Shown here piece after piece: positions 8,730 to 16,658 of a stretch of DNA of 39,840 nucleotides (its first letter is position 1; every line of letters starts with the position of its first letter). The position numbers were made by a program, and so were the translations under genes. The DNA comes from SXXH01 sp041165735. GTDB taxonomy: Bacteria; Planctomycetota; UBA1135; GCA-002686595. The stretch covers positions 1 through 39,840 of the forward strand of contig JBKDQQ010000114.1 of assembly GCA_046341775.1 (NCBI GenBank). Reading direction: 5' to 3'. The notes beneath the pieces are model-generated. The model had not been told where the DNA came from and ran no database searches. It saw nothing but the letters and a program-made list of their open reading frames with translations.

Positions 8730-9745
8730 GCGCGCGCAGCGCCCTGCGGATCGTGCGAGGTGCCGCGTGCCTCGCGTCCTTGCTCGGTTGCGCCGCACTC
8801 GAGCCGCGCGTCGTCGACGAGCGGCCGCTCGCCGGAGAAGCGGCGGAATCCGGCGCCGGCGGCGCGGATCCGGGGGCCTTCGACGAGGCGTCGGCGCTGG
8901 AAGCGGGGGAGCGATTGGCGCTGCGCGGCTTGCGGCCGGGCGACGCGCGTCGGCGAGCCGCGGCGCTCGATTCGGCGCGAGCGGCCCTCGCCACCGGGGA
9001 TGCGACCCGCGCCACCGCGGCGCTGCACGCCTTGGCGCGCTGGAACGAACTGCCCTTCGAACGCTCCGAGGTGCGCGCGCTGGTCGAACCGCACCTCGCG
9101 GCGCCCGAGGCTTTTCGACGGCGAGCGGCTTGGCGCGCCTTGGCCGCCCTCGGGCGCTTGGAGGGCCTCTGCGAGCGCGCCGTGCTGCTCGTGCGCGATC
9201 CGGACCCCGCGCTGCGCGCGGAGGCGTTGCAACTGGTCGACACCGCCTGCGGTGGATTCGTCGTCGAGCACGCGCAAGGAGCGGCATGGACCGCGTTGGA
9301 TGCCGCGCGCGCCGAGGGCGAATGGAGTCGAACGTGCCGCGCGTTGCGCGGTGCGCGCCTCGGCGGGGAACTCGAGGCGCGCATCCTCGAGTGCGCCTTG
9401 GCGGGCGACGCGGACGCCTTGCTCTTGCTCCAAGCGGCGCCGAGCAAGTCGCGTCCGCTCGTGGACCGATTGGTGGCCGCCCTCGCGGGCGACGCGCGCG
9501 CGGCGGCGACGGCCGCGGCTTGCCTGTCGAGCGGCGTGGCACCCGAGGACCGTCCGTTCGTCGCGCAAGCCGCCTTGGCGGCGTGGGGCGCGTGCGACGC
9601 GGCGGACGACGCGAGGCGCGCCGCCGCGTTGCGCTTGCTCGAGCTGCACGGCTCGAGCGATCAAGCGCGCAGCCTGCTCGATCGTTGCTCCGGCGATGCG
9701 GAATGCGCGCGCGTGGCCGCGGTGCTCGCCGCGCGCGACGGCTGA
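8726..9745 (+). CDS. alpha-helical lipoprotein, HEAT-like, unknown function
   Basis: 339 residues from a GTG overlapping the preceding stop. A signal peptide ends in a lipobox (SLLGC, Cys22). The mature part is built almost entirely of Ala/Leu/Arg-rich helices in pairs, for example RRRAAWRALAALGRLEGLCE and DPALRAEALQLVDTA, consistent with degenerate HEAT/ARM-like repeats. It is the last gene of the run starting at 4114, which therefore begins and ends with exported helical-repeat proteins. No enzymatic motif is visible. A strong inverted repeat follows 12 bases after the stop. Confidence 0.75.
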   Translation: MSARSALRIVRGAACLASLLGCAALEPRVVDERPLAGEAAESGAGGADPGAFDEASALEAGERLALRGLRPGDARRRAAALDSARAALATGDATRATAALHALARWNELPFERSEVRALVEPHLAAPEAFRRRAAWRALAALGRLEGLCERAVLLVRDPDPALRAEALQLVDTACGGFVVEHAQGAAWTALDAARAEGEWSRTCRALRGARLGGELEARILECALAGDADALLLLQAAPSKSRPLVDRLVAALAGDARAAATAAACLSSGVAPEDRPFVAQAALAAWGACDAADDARRAAALRLLELHGSSDQARSLLDRCSGDAECARVAAVLAARDG

Positions 9746-9757
9746 AGGACAAGCGCG

Positions 9758-9778
9758 CGAGGATCACCTGGATCCTCG
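9758..9778. terminator. bidirectional stem-loop between convergent genes
   Basis: CGAGGATC and GATCCTCG are perfect 8-base arms around the loop ACCTG. The structure fills the 41-base gap between two convergent stops (9745 and 9787) and is symmetric for both strands. It lacks a T-tract, so termination is inferred from position and stem stability. Confidence 0.6.
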
Positions 9779-9786
9779 GCGCCCGT

Positions 9787-11154
9787 TCAGGACTTGCGTC
9801 GCTTCGCGCCGGTCTTGGCCCCGGGCTTCGCTCGCCGCGGCAGGGCCTTGTCGGCGGGCTTCGCCGGGGCGGACGCCGCCGCGTCCTCGACCTTGGCCAA
9901 GGCATAGCGGCATTCCTTCTCCATGCGCTTCCTGTCCTTCGCCACGGCGGCGAGGAGCTTCCCGACCAGCTCCTCGCGACGCTCGTACAGGCGGTAGCCC
10001 TGCGTGTCGCGCAGGTAGCCGCGCGCCGCAGGGTGCTTCTTGAACAAGGCGTCGCGGCCCATGCGTTCGGCCCAACGCTCGAAGCGCGCGCGCTTCTCGA
10101 GCAAGGCCTTGACCACGATGGGCATGAGCATCGAGTAGTCGGCCGGCACGGACTCGGTCGTCTGCGTGAACGAGTCCTTGTCGACCTTGCCCCAGGTCAC
10201 GGCTTCGGCCGGAGGGCACGAGGACAGCGAGCCATCCGTCACCGGGGCCGTGGTGATCTGGATGTCGTAGAGGTAGCCCGAGATGTCGGCGAGGCCCAGC
10301 ACCTGCGAGAGCGCGGGTTCGGGCTGCAAGTTGAAGTTCTTGGGCACGCCTCCGCCGAGGATCAGCGTGCCCAGCGCCTTCGTCTCGCTCTCCTTGAGGC
10401 CCCAGTAGTGGTAGGCGCAGGACTCGAACACCTCGGCGTGGATGTCGAGATCGAATCCGTACGGCGCGCCGCCCGCCTTGGCGATGGCCCACAGCTTCAT
10501 CGAGTTGAGGAACACGCTGCCGTCGCCGGGCGCGCCGACGAAGACGGGGATCGACTTGCGATGGCACAGGGCCAGCAGTCCTTCGCGCGCGCCGTTCTTC
10601 CTCTCCTGCGCGGCGTAGCGTCGTCCCAGCCGCCAGCGCAGCTCGGTGCCGGTCATCTTGCGTTGGAACTCGTCCTCGCGCAGCACCGCGGCGAGGTACT
10701 GGTCCTGTCCCAGCAGCACGTCTTCGTCGAAGCCGATGTCGGTGATGCGGATCGTGCGGTCGTCGCGCAGCGCTGCGTCGTCGCCGAAGATCGGCACGGA
10801 GTGGAACGGGTGTTCGCCGGCGTCGTCGAGGGCGCGGTGCCCGTCGTGGTAGCAGACCGCGTCGGTGGTCGAGAGGTAGGCGAACCAACCCGTGTCGAGC
10901 AGCGGATTGAGCCAGGCGTGGTGCTGCCCCGAAGCCGTGACCGGGCCGGAGATCGAGACGGTCATCGGCAAGCCGCGGCCCACCGCCTGGTCCATCAGCA
11001 GCCACAGTCGCCGCAGGTAGCCGCCGCCGAAGCTCGGCAGGCAGCCCTCGAGCAGCTCGTCGAGCTCGCGCGCCTCGAGCACCGAGCGCGTGACGAGTTC
11101 GGTGCGGGGGCCTTGTCCGTGGCAGCGTGCGTTCTGGTCCTTGCGTGTCGGCAT
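9787..11154 (-). CDS. deoxyhypusine synthase family protein
   Basis: 455-residue cytosolic protein of the deoxyhypusine/homospermidine synthase family, NAD-dependent enzymes that transfer an aminobutyl group from spermidine to a lysine or to an amine. Family signatures are present: VSISGPVTASG (67-75), TDAVCYHDGH (98-106), GGGVPKNFNLQ (268-277) whose K272 aligns with the catalytic lysine of human DHS, YDIQITTAPVTDGSLS and the end motif EAVTWGKV (317-324). Bacteria lack eIF5A, so the natural acceptor is unclear; a polyamine such as putrescine (homospermidine formation) is the best guess. The basic Ala/Pro/Lys tail after residue 425 is extra to the fold. The ATG at 11154 is preceded by GCTAACCT 11 bases upstream; a GTG at residue 21 is an alternative. 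Confidence 0.85.
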   Translation of the reverse strand: MPTRKDQNARCHGQGPRTELVTRSVLEARELDELLEGCLPSFGGGYLRRLWLLMDQAVGRGLPMTVSISGPVTASGQHHAWLNPLLDTGWFAYLSTTDAVCYHDGHRALDDAGEHPFHSVPIFGDDAALRDDRTIRITDIGFDEDVLLGQDQYLAAVLREDEFQRKMTGTELRWRLGRRYAAQERKNGAREGLLALCHRKSIPVFVGAPGDGSVFLNSMKLWAIAKAGGAPYGFDLDIHAEVFESCAYHYWGLKESETKALGTLILGGGVPKNFNLQPEPALSQVLGLADISGYLYDIQITTAPVTDGSLSSCPPAEAVTWGKVDKDSFTQTTESVPADYSMLMPIVVKALLEKRARFERWAERMGRDALFKKHPAARGYLRDTQGYRLYERREELVGKLLAAVAKDRKRMEKECRYALAKVEDAAASAPAKPADKALPRRAKPGAKTGAKRRKS

Positions 11155-11165
11155 GGCGGCCCGAC

Positions 11166-11173
11166 AGGTTAGC
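11166..11173 (-). promoter_or_regulatory. putative -10 element (GCTAACCT) of the DHS-like gene
   Basis: On the minus strand GCTAACCT stands 11 bases before the ATG at 11154, fitting the recurring GCTAnnnT pattern of this window. No -35 consensus is recognisable. Confidence 0.35.
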
Positions 11174-11236
11174 GCCCGGCGCGCCGCAATCCACCGGCGC
11201 GGTCGGCCGCGCCGCGCCGCTGGAGCGCGAGTCGCG

Positions 11237-13078
11237 TCAACCGACGACCTTCGTGGCGGTGAGGATCGCGACGAACACGCCCATCAGGCTCTCGCCCGCG
11301 ATCAGTCCCGAGGCGACCGGCACCGCGATGCGCGCGGCGAGCGCGGGCTTGGCGCGGCGGAACCACTCGGCCAGGGCCGAGCCGGCGAACATGGCGAGTC
11401 CGTTGCTGCCGGGCACGACCATGGCGATGCCGAGGCCGGAGGCCGATGGCACGAAGGCCTTCAGCGGCCGCGGCGCGAAGTGCTCGAGCAAGGCCAAGGC
11501 CACGCCCAGCACGAGCCCGACGACCATGGCCATGCGCGCCCAGGGGTGCAACGCGTCCACCCCGTCGGCGAAGGCCTGCGACACGCCGGCCCACACGAGG
11601 CACGATGGCGCGGGCCAATCCTCTCCGCCCAGCATGGCCGGATCGGGGATGAGCAGCGCGAAGGCCGGCACGATGATCGCAGCGCCGACGAACACGCCGA
11701 TCATCTGGGCCCAGAACTGCGCGCGCGGGTGGCCGCCGAGCAGCCATCCGGTCTTGAGCGTGGTCAACAGGTCGGCCGCGTGCAGGCCGATGCCGCCGGT
11801 GACGTTGGCGCTCATGATGTTGCCGCCGAGGTTGCCCGGGGTGAGCACGCCGTAGACGAGCTGCGTGACGGGCCCCAGCGCCTTCGTCGGCGTGACATCG
11901 GTCTCGCCCGTGACGCGAGCCGCGACGAACCCCATCACCAGCGACAAGGGCAGCGCGATCGCGCCGGCCCACCACGGGATGCCGAACAGGACCACCATCA
12001 GGTACACGACGACCGGCGACAACAAGGCGAACCCGATGGGGAACCACGAGGGCGGGCATTCGACGTCGTCGATCGGGTGCGTGTCGCGTTGGCCGCCGAC
12101 GAGGCTGCGGCCGAGTCCGCTGAAGCTGCGCGCGATGCTGCGCCAGCCCAGCGCGAAGGAGGTCAAGCCCGAGGCGACGAGCAGCGCCGCGCCCGGCCAC
12201 ACCGTGAATTGGACGATCGTCTTGTAGGAGGGCGATTCGATGAACCCTTGCGCCACCAAGGATGGCGCGAGCACCGCGTAGGTCAGCAGGCTGCCGAGGA
12301 GCAGCGACCACCCCGTGCGGAAGTTCATCAACGCGCCGGCGCCCAGCAGCACGACCTCGGTCTTGATGGCGAGCGTCCACTTTGCCGCGGCCTGCCCGGC
12401 GATCTCGAGCGGGATGGGGATCGTGCCCGGCAGGTTGAAGGGCATGAAGCCCGCCTTGAGGTCGCGCAGCAGCGCGATCGAGCCGGCGAACAAGCCGCTC
12501 CACGCCAACGCCTTCGCCTGCACGCCGTCGCCCTTGCCGGTCTGCGCCGCGCCCGCGCGTTCGTCGCCGTGCAGCGCGCGCAGCGTCTCGGCCGTCGCCG
12601 TGCCGGTGGGGAACGGGAGCGCCTCCTGGTTGATCAATTGGCGCTTGATGGGGATCGCGGTCAGGACGCCGAGCATGGCGATCAGCGCGAACCACAGCAT
12701 CATCGGCAGCAGATCCGGCCGCACCGCCGTGACCATCAACAGCGCTCCGAAGGCCGCCATGTTGCCACCGCCGGTCATGTAGCCGGCGCCCGAGGCCACG
12801 GTGGTCAAGGCGTTGTTCTCGAGGATCGAGAGCGGTCGGCGCGCGACACCCAGCTTGGCAAGGATGCCGAAGCCCGCGAAGGCCAGGATCGCGGCCGTGA
12901 TCGTCACGCCCATCGACCAGCCCGTCTTGAAGAAGACGTAGAGGTTCGAGAGGCACATGACCACGCCGATCACCGCGCCGCCGAGGGCCGCGCGCACGGT
13001 CAACTGGCGCTGGTCGCGGCTGAAGGATCGGGCCATCCAGTCGGCTTCGGGGTCGGAGGGGCGGGCCGCGTCGGTCAT
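11237..13078 (-). CDS. OPT superfamily oligopeptide transporter
   Basis: 613-residue polytopic membrane protein (about 14-16 helices by eye) of the oligopeptide transporter family, whose members import small peptides or metal chelates with protons. Typical features are the first helix region AVIGVVMCLSNLYVFFKTGW followed by SMGVTITAAIL, the conserved loop ILENNALTTVASGAGYMTGG, and KRQLINQEALPFPTGTATAETL, which is near-diagnostic for bacterial OPT proteins. The ATG at 13078 is favoured because MTDAARPSDPEADW is the usual short hydrophilic N-terminus; the frame is open 105 bases further without family-like sequence. The leader to the GCTAGGCT box is about 61 bases and has a GGGAAG stretch near the start. 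The substrate is unknown. Confidence 0.9.
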   Translation of the reverse strand: MTDAARPSDPEADWMARSFSRDQRQLTVRAALGGAVIGVVMCLSNLYVFFKTGWSMGVTITAAILAFAGFGILAKLGVARRPLSILENNALTTVASGAGYMTGGGNMAAFGALLMVTAVRPDLLPMMLWFALIAMLGVLTAIPIKRQLINQEALPFPTGTATAETLRALHGDERAGAAQTGKGDGVQAKALAWSGLFAGSIALLRDLKAGFMPFNLPGTIPIPLEIAGQAAAKWTLAIKTEVVLLGAGALMNFRTGWSLLLGSLLTYAVLAPSLVAQGFIESPSYKTIVQFTVWPGAALLVASGLTSFALGWRSIARSFSGLGRSLVGGQRDTHPIDDVECPPSWFPIGFALLSPVVVYLMVVLFGIPWWAGAIALPLSLVMGFVAARVTGETDVTPTKALGPVTQLVYGVLTPGNLGGNIMSANVTGGIGLHAADLLTTLKTGWLLGGHPRAQFWAQMIGVFVGAAIIVPAFALLIPDPAMLGGEDWPAPSCLVWAGVSQAFADGVDALHPWARMAMVVGLVLGVALALLEHFAPRPLKAFVPSASGLGIAMVVPGSNGLAMFAGSALAEWFRRAKPALAARIAVPVASGLIAGESLMGVFVAILTATKVVG

Positions 13079-13139
13079 GCTGGACTTCCCTGGTCGATGT
13101 CGGGGGGGCGCGCGCCCGGCGACGCCGTGCGCGACGCGC

Positions 13140-13147
13140 AGCCTAGC
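13140..13147 (-). promoter_or_regulatory. putative -10 element (GCTAGGCT) for the OPT gene
   Basis: Minus-strand GCTAGGCT lies in the 161-base gap between the divergent OPT and RmlC-like genes. It matches the octamer seen before other genes. The sequence around it (AGCCTAGCT) is partly palindromic, so it could serve either direction. Confidence 0.3.
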
Positions 13148-13239
13148 TGCTGGAGGGGATCCGCGCAGCCCCGCGGCTTCCACCGTTGCGGCGGGGCGGT
13201 CAAGTGGCGACCATGGGGCGACCGAAAGACGCAGGAATC

Positions 13240-13776
13240 ATGCACTTCAACGCACAAGCGCAGACGAAGTACGCCAAGCAGGACTACTCGCCCAAGCGGC
13301 GCATCGAAGGCCTCGAGATCGTGGAGCTCAAGCGCTTCAACGACGACGGCGGGTCGATGTGCGAGCTGGGTCGCATGGACGAAGGGCTGCACAAGCAGCT
13401 GCCCGGGTTCGTCGTGCGCCAGATCAACTACAGCGTGATGGAGCCCTTGGCGATCAAGGCCTTCCACCTGCACAAGCGCCAGACGGACGTGTGGTTCGTG
13501 CCGCCGACCGACAAGCTGCTGCTCGTCGTGGCCGACGTGCGCGCCGGTTCTCCCACCGAGGGCATGGTGCAGCGCATCGTGCTCGGCGACGGCAACTCGC
13601 GCCTCGTGCGCATCCCGCCGGGCGTGGCGCACGGCGTGAAGAACCTGCGTCCCGCTACGTGCGGCCAGATCATCTACTTCGTCGACGTGCAGTTCTCGAC
13701 CGACGAGCACTGCGACGAGGGGCGCCTGCCGTGGGACCACTTCGGCACGCAAGTCTGGGACGTCGAGCGCGGCTGA
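13240..13776 (+). CDS. dTDP-4-dehydrorhamnose 3,5-epimerase family protein
   Basis: 178-residue RmlC-like cupin. It has the substrate-side histidines in KAFHLHKRQTDVWFVP (73-88), the hallmark IPPGVAHGVKNL (125-136) and the end strand GQIIYFVDVQFS, matching the RmlC jelly roll that epimerises C3 and C5 of dTDP-4-keto-6-deoxyglucose on the way to dTDP-rhamnose. No rmlA, rmlB or rmlD lies nearby, so it could be a relative acting on another nucleotide sugar. Start chosen at ATG 13240 with AGGA just upstream; an in-frame ATG at 13213 would add nine residues. A rhamnosyltransferase-like gene sits about 4.5 kb upstream, a weak contextual link. Confidence 0.82.
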   Translation: MHFNAQAQTKYAKQDYSPKRRIEGLEIVELKRFNDDGGSMCELGRMDEGLHKQLPGFVVRQINYSVMEPLAIKAFHLHKRQTDVWFVPPTDKLLLVVADVRAGSPTEGMVQRIVLGDGNSRLVRIPPGVAHGVKNLRPATCGQIIYFVDVQFSTDEHCDEGRLPWDHFGTQVWDVERG

Positions 13777-13817
13777 GCGCGCGCCGCCGCGCCGAGTCCG
13801 CTGCGACTCTTCGAATG

Positions 13818-13850
13818 CGAACGGGCCGGGAACAGCTCACCGCCCGTTCG
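13818..13850. terminator. inverted repeat between convergent genes
   Basis: CGAACGGGC and GCCCGTTCG are perfect 9-base arms with a 15-base loop, 41 bases after the RmlC-like stop. No T-tract follows. A terminator role is inferred from the convergent context. Confidence 0.4.
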
Positions 13851-13884
13851 TCTGCGCGCACCGCAGCCGCGGCGCGCGGATCAA

Positions 13885-13903
13885 GCGCGGCTGGCAGCCG
13901 CGC
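13885..13903. terminator. GC-rich palindrome downstream of the secreted-protein gene
   Basis: GCGCGGCTG and CAGCCGCGC are perfect 9-base arms around one G; folded as RNA this gives a 7-bp stem with a five-base loop. It lies 21 bases beyond the stop of the minus-strand gene ending at 13925. No T-tract. Confidence 0.4.
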
Positions 13904-13924
13904 CGCGTCACCGCGCCAAGGCGA

Positions 13925-15043
13925 TCAAGGCGCCCAGGTGATGTTGTAGCCGTTCGTCAGGTTGAAGGTGCTCGGCGTGCAGAACGCCGCGGCGTTGCGG
14001 TACCAGACCTGGTAGCTGCGCGTGGCGCCGGCCGTCACCGCGCCGCGCACCGAGACCGACTGGTCGGCGCCCGTCGGGTACTGCGACGCTCCGCCGATGT
14101 TGGTCTTCGTGCCGAGGCGGATGACCGTGCCCGCGGCGCAACGCAAGCCGTCGCCGAAGCCCACGCCGAGGCCGCTGCCCGACTGGCTCGTGCCTTGGAA
14201 GTACAGGGCGCTGCTGTTCGGCATGCCCGAACCTTGGAGGGCCACGGTGTCGTTGGCGATGCTGGCGACGCCGGAGCCGACGAGCAACGCGCCGTTGCCG
14301 AGGCTGCTCAGGCAACCGGTGCCCGCGCCCACGGCCGAGTTGTTGCCGCAGGGGCAGGCGGTGCCGCTGCCGTCGCCGAAGCAGAAGCCCGCTCCCGGGG
14401 CGGTCGGCGCTCCGACGATCTGGAAGCCGTTCACCGTGCCGTAGTTCGTGCCGGGCGTGCCGAGCGTGTCGGTGATGATCGTCATGTTGGCGCCCGCCGC
14501 GACCGAGACGGTGTGGCGCTGGAAGGTCACGCCTTGCACGTGGGGCGAGCCGTTCCACAGCGCGGGACCGACCTGCAACTGGCCCTCGGCCGAACCGGTG
14601 ACCGAGACCTTCGTGTAGTAGGTCTGCGGGAAGTCGGGCGCCACCGCGTAGGTGTAGACCGTGTAGTTGCCGGCGGCGAGGCCCGCGATCGTCCAGGTGA
14701 TCGAGCCGCCCGGCGAGCCGAGCGAGGTGTTGCCCACGTCGGACGCGTCCTCCAGGAGAAGGTCGTCGTCCCCCGACCAGTTCGGGTTGTTGACGGCGAA
14801 GTCGCCGAAGCCGCCGAGCGGCGTGATCGTCACGGGCGTCGTGTTGCCGAGGATGTCGACGAGCGCGACCGCCACTTGGGTCGTCGTGCTGACGCCGTTC
14901 CACACGCCGGCCTGGCCGGCGGCGGCGCCGTGCGTGGACGCGGGCAGAGGGTGCGTCTGCTGCGCGCCGCAATCGATGTTGAACGACTGGGCGCCGACGA
15001 GGGAGGCGAGGCCGCAGACGGCCACGGGGAGGAGGAAGCGCAT
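13925..15043 (-). CDS. secreted protein with planctomycete-type Cys-containing C-terminal module
   Basis: 372 residues with a clear Sec signal peptide (MRFLLPVAVCGLASLVGAQ, cleavage probably after GAQ). Residues about 20-225 are beta-rich, Gly/Thr/Asn-rich with a GNYTVYTYAV strand, and may form a carbohydrate-binding-like or jelly-roll domain. From about residue 228 follows a module starting FCFGDGSGTACPCGNN and continuing with GTGCLSSLGNGALL, GSGMPNSSALYFQGTSQ, FGDGLRCAAGTVIRLG and ending near YQVWYRNAAAFC. I recognise this layout from many secreted proteins of Poly30/Saltatorellus-like planctomycetes; its function is unknown to me. The four N-terminal Cys of the module could form disulfides or bind a metal. 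The ATG at 15043 is set by the signal peptide. No GCTAnnnT box precedes it. Confidence 0.8.
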   Translation of the reverse strand: MRFLLPVAVCGLASLVGAQSFNIDCGAQQTHPLPASTHGAAAGQAGVWNGVSTTTQVAVALVDILGNTTPVTITPLGGFGDFAVNNPNWSGDDDLLLEDASDVGNTSLGSPGGSITWTIAGLAAGNYTVYTYAVAPDFPQTYYTKVSVTGSAEGQLQVGPALWNGSPHVQGVTFQRHTVSVAAGANMTIITDTLGTPGTNYGTVNGFQIVGAPTAPGAGFCFGDGSGTACPCGNNSAVGAGTGCLSSLGNGALLVGSGVASIANDTVALQGSGMPNSSALYFQGTSQSGSGLGVGFGDGLRCAAGTVIRLGTKTNIGGASQYPTGADQSVSVRGAVTAGATRSYQVWYRNAAAFCTPSTFNLTNGYNITWAP

Positions 15044-15269
15044 GGTGTACCTGTCCGGTAGTTGGAGAGCTGCTTGTGAACGACGGGATGGCCGACCCCG
15101 AGAGAGGGGGCGGATCGCGACCACGCAGGAGGGCCGCTTGGGCTCCGATCATGCCACCAAGCGCCAGTTTTGGGTAGTCAGGAAGTCGCAAATCGCGGCT
15201 CCCGCCGGGCTGCGCGCTCGGGGGCGGCGCGACGACCCGTCGAGGCGGGGTGCTCGCCGCGCCCCAACC

Positions 15270-16619
15270 TCAAGTCGTTGTTTCGCGCCCCTCTACGATC
15301 GCGATCATGCGCTCGAGGCTGAGTCGCGCCTCGGCGGCAAGGGCCTTGCGTTCCGGCGCCCCCAGCCGCTCGCGGCGCCCCGTGGTTTCGTCGACCACGT
15401 CGCCGGCCAGCACGCGGTTCGCCGCGGGGGGGCGGCCTTGGCGCAAGAGGTCGAGCATCCCGGCGAGGTGCGGCGGGTCGTTGCGCGCCATCGTGGCGCA
15501 GCCGCAGCCCGCGGCGGGGTAGCCCGGCTCGGGGATCTCGGTCAGGTGCGCGACGGACACGCCGCGCGCGCCGGCTTGCTGGCGCGCGTTGCGCACGAAG
15601 TGCCCTTCGGTGCCGATGGCCAGCTTGTCGCCCGGCCGCGCGTCCATGACCGCGCGCCACAGGTAGTCGGTGGAACCCGATCCATCGGCGGCGACGACCG
15701 TCTCGAGCGGCGACTCGGGATGCACGAGCACGCGCCAACCATGGCGCTTCCAATACGCGACATGCTCGGGTCGGAACACGGTGTGCACGCCGCAGAAAGA
15801 GCCCCACAAGATCATCCGCGCGCCATCGAGCGCCGCGAGGCCGCCTTGCGCGTCGCGGATGGTCGCGCCGGCGGCGAGCTGCCTGGGATCCGGCAACTGC
15901 ACGACGCGCGCGGGATCGAGCCCGAGCTTGTGCGCGGTGTTGCGGCCGAGGTGGTGGTCGGGCACGAAGAGCACCTTCTTGCCGCGCGCGAGGGCCCACG
16001 CCACGACCTTGTGCGCGTTGGAGCTGGTGCACACGGCGCCGCCGGTGCGGCCGGCGATGGCCTTCACGCGGCCTCCGGTGTTCATGTAGGCGATCACGCA
16101 CAGCTCGTCGCCGTAGCGCGCGACGAGTTCGTCGGCCACGGGCGCCACCATCCAGTCCTTGGCCAGCATCTCCATCGTGCAGCCGGCCTTGGGGTTGGTG
16201 ATCCAGACCTCCTGGTCGTCGCGCGCGAGCAGCGCGATCGACTCGGCCATGAAGTGCACCGCCGACTCGACGATGTGGCGCGCGTCCGGGTTGCGCGTGG
16301 CGGACAACGCCAGTTGGTAGCTGTCGGCGATGCGCCCCCCGTAGCGCTCGACGAGCTTGACGATCTCGCCGCCCATGTAGAAGTGCGCGAGGAGCAGCAG
16401 CGAAGGCCCGAAGTGGTCCACCGCCGGGATGGCGTAGCGGTCGAGCCAAGGCAGCACCGTTCCGGGCTTCCTGTCCGGGAGCGCGAGGTACTCCTCGGCG
16501 TACGGCTTGAACTCCTCCTGGTACCAGTCGAGCGGCAGGTCGGTCTGGCACAGGGGGATCTCGGGACGCAGGACGATGCCCGAGGGGCGCGGTCCGGGTG
16601 TGGTCGAGGCGCTGTGCAT
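15270..16619 (-). CDS. nadA: quinolinate synthase
   Basis: 449-residue cytosolic [4Fe-4S] enzyme that condenses iminoaspartate with dihydroxyacetone phosphate to quinolinate for NAD synthesis. All core motifs are present: LAHFYMGGEIVKLVE (77-91), IADSYQLA, ESAVHFMAESIA, NPKAGCTMEMLA with Cys147, YMNTGGRVKA, CTSSNAHKVV, FVPDHHLGRNTAHKLG, WGSFCGVH with Cys276, VHPESP, IGTEGHFVRN and GCGCATMARN with Cys372/374. Cys147, Cys276 and one of the last pair are the expected cluster ligands. The protein is longer than common NadA (about 300-370) because of an N-terminal extension and a C-terminal tail of about 60 residues. nadB and nadC are not in the window. The ATG lies 9 bases after a GCTAGACT box. 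Confidence 0.94.
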   Translation of the reverse strand: MHSASTTPGPRPSGIVLRPEIPLCQTDLPLDWYQEEFKPYAEEYLALPDRKPGTVLPWLDRYAIPAVDHFGPSLLLLAHFYMGGEIVKLVERYGGRIADSYQLALSATRNPDARHIVESAVHFMAESIALLARDDQEVWITNPKAGCTMEMLAKDWMVAPVADELVARYGDELCVIAYMNTGGRVKAIAGRTGGAVCTSSNAHKVVAWALARGKKVLFVPDHHLGRNTAHKLGLDPARVVQLPDPRQLAAGATIRDAQGGLAALDGARMILWGSFCGVHTVFRPEHVAYWKRHGWRVLVHPESPLETVVAADGSGSTDYLWRAVMDARPGDKLAIGTEGHFVRNARQQAGARGVSVAHLTEIPEPGYPAAGCGCATMARNDPPHLAGMLDLLRQGRPPAANRVLAGDVVDETTGRRERLGAPERKALAAEARLSLERMIAIVEGRETTT

Positions 16620-16628
16620 CGTCGCGAC

Positions 16629-16636
16629 AGTCTAGC
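16629..16636 (-). promoter_or_regulatory. putative -10 element (GCTAGACT) of nadA
   Basis: Minus-strand GCTAGACT ends 9 bases before the nadA ATG at 16619. It lies inside a 39-base divergent gap that also holds the box of the next gene, so the two promoters must overlap. The leader would be at most a few bases. Confidence 0.5.
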
Positions 16637-16644
16637 GGCGGAGT

Positions 16645-16652
16645 CGTAGGAT
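16645..16652 (+). promoter_or_regulatory. putative -10 element (CGTAGGAT) of the beta-helix gene
   Basis: TAGGAT ends 6 bases before the ATG at 16659. With a normal 6-8 base distance from -10 to the start of transcription, the mRNA would begin at or next to the ATG, that is, leaderless. The same spacing is found at 31976-31983. Confidence 0.5.
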
Positions 16653-16658
16653 GCGCGC

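Noticed and set aside
15140..15180. Sigma-54-like site (TGGC ... GC) before the secreted-protein gene
   Set aside because: The GG to GC spacing is one base short of the required distance and the flanks do not match.
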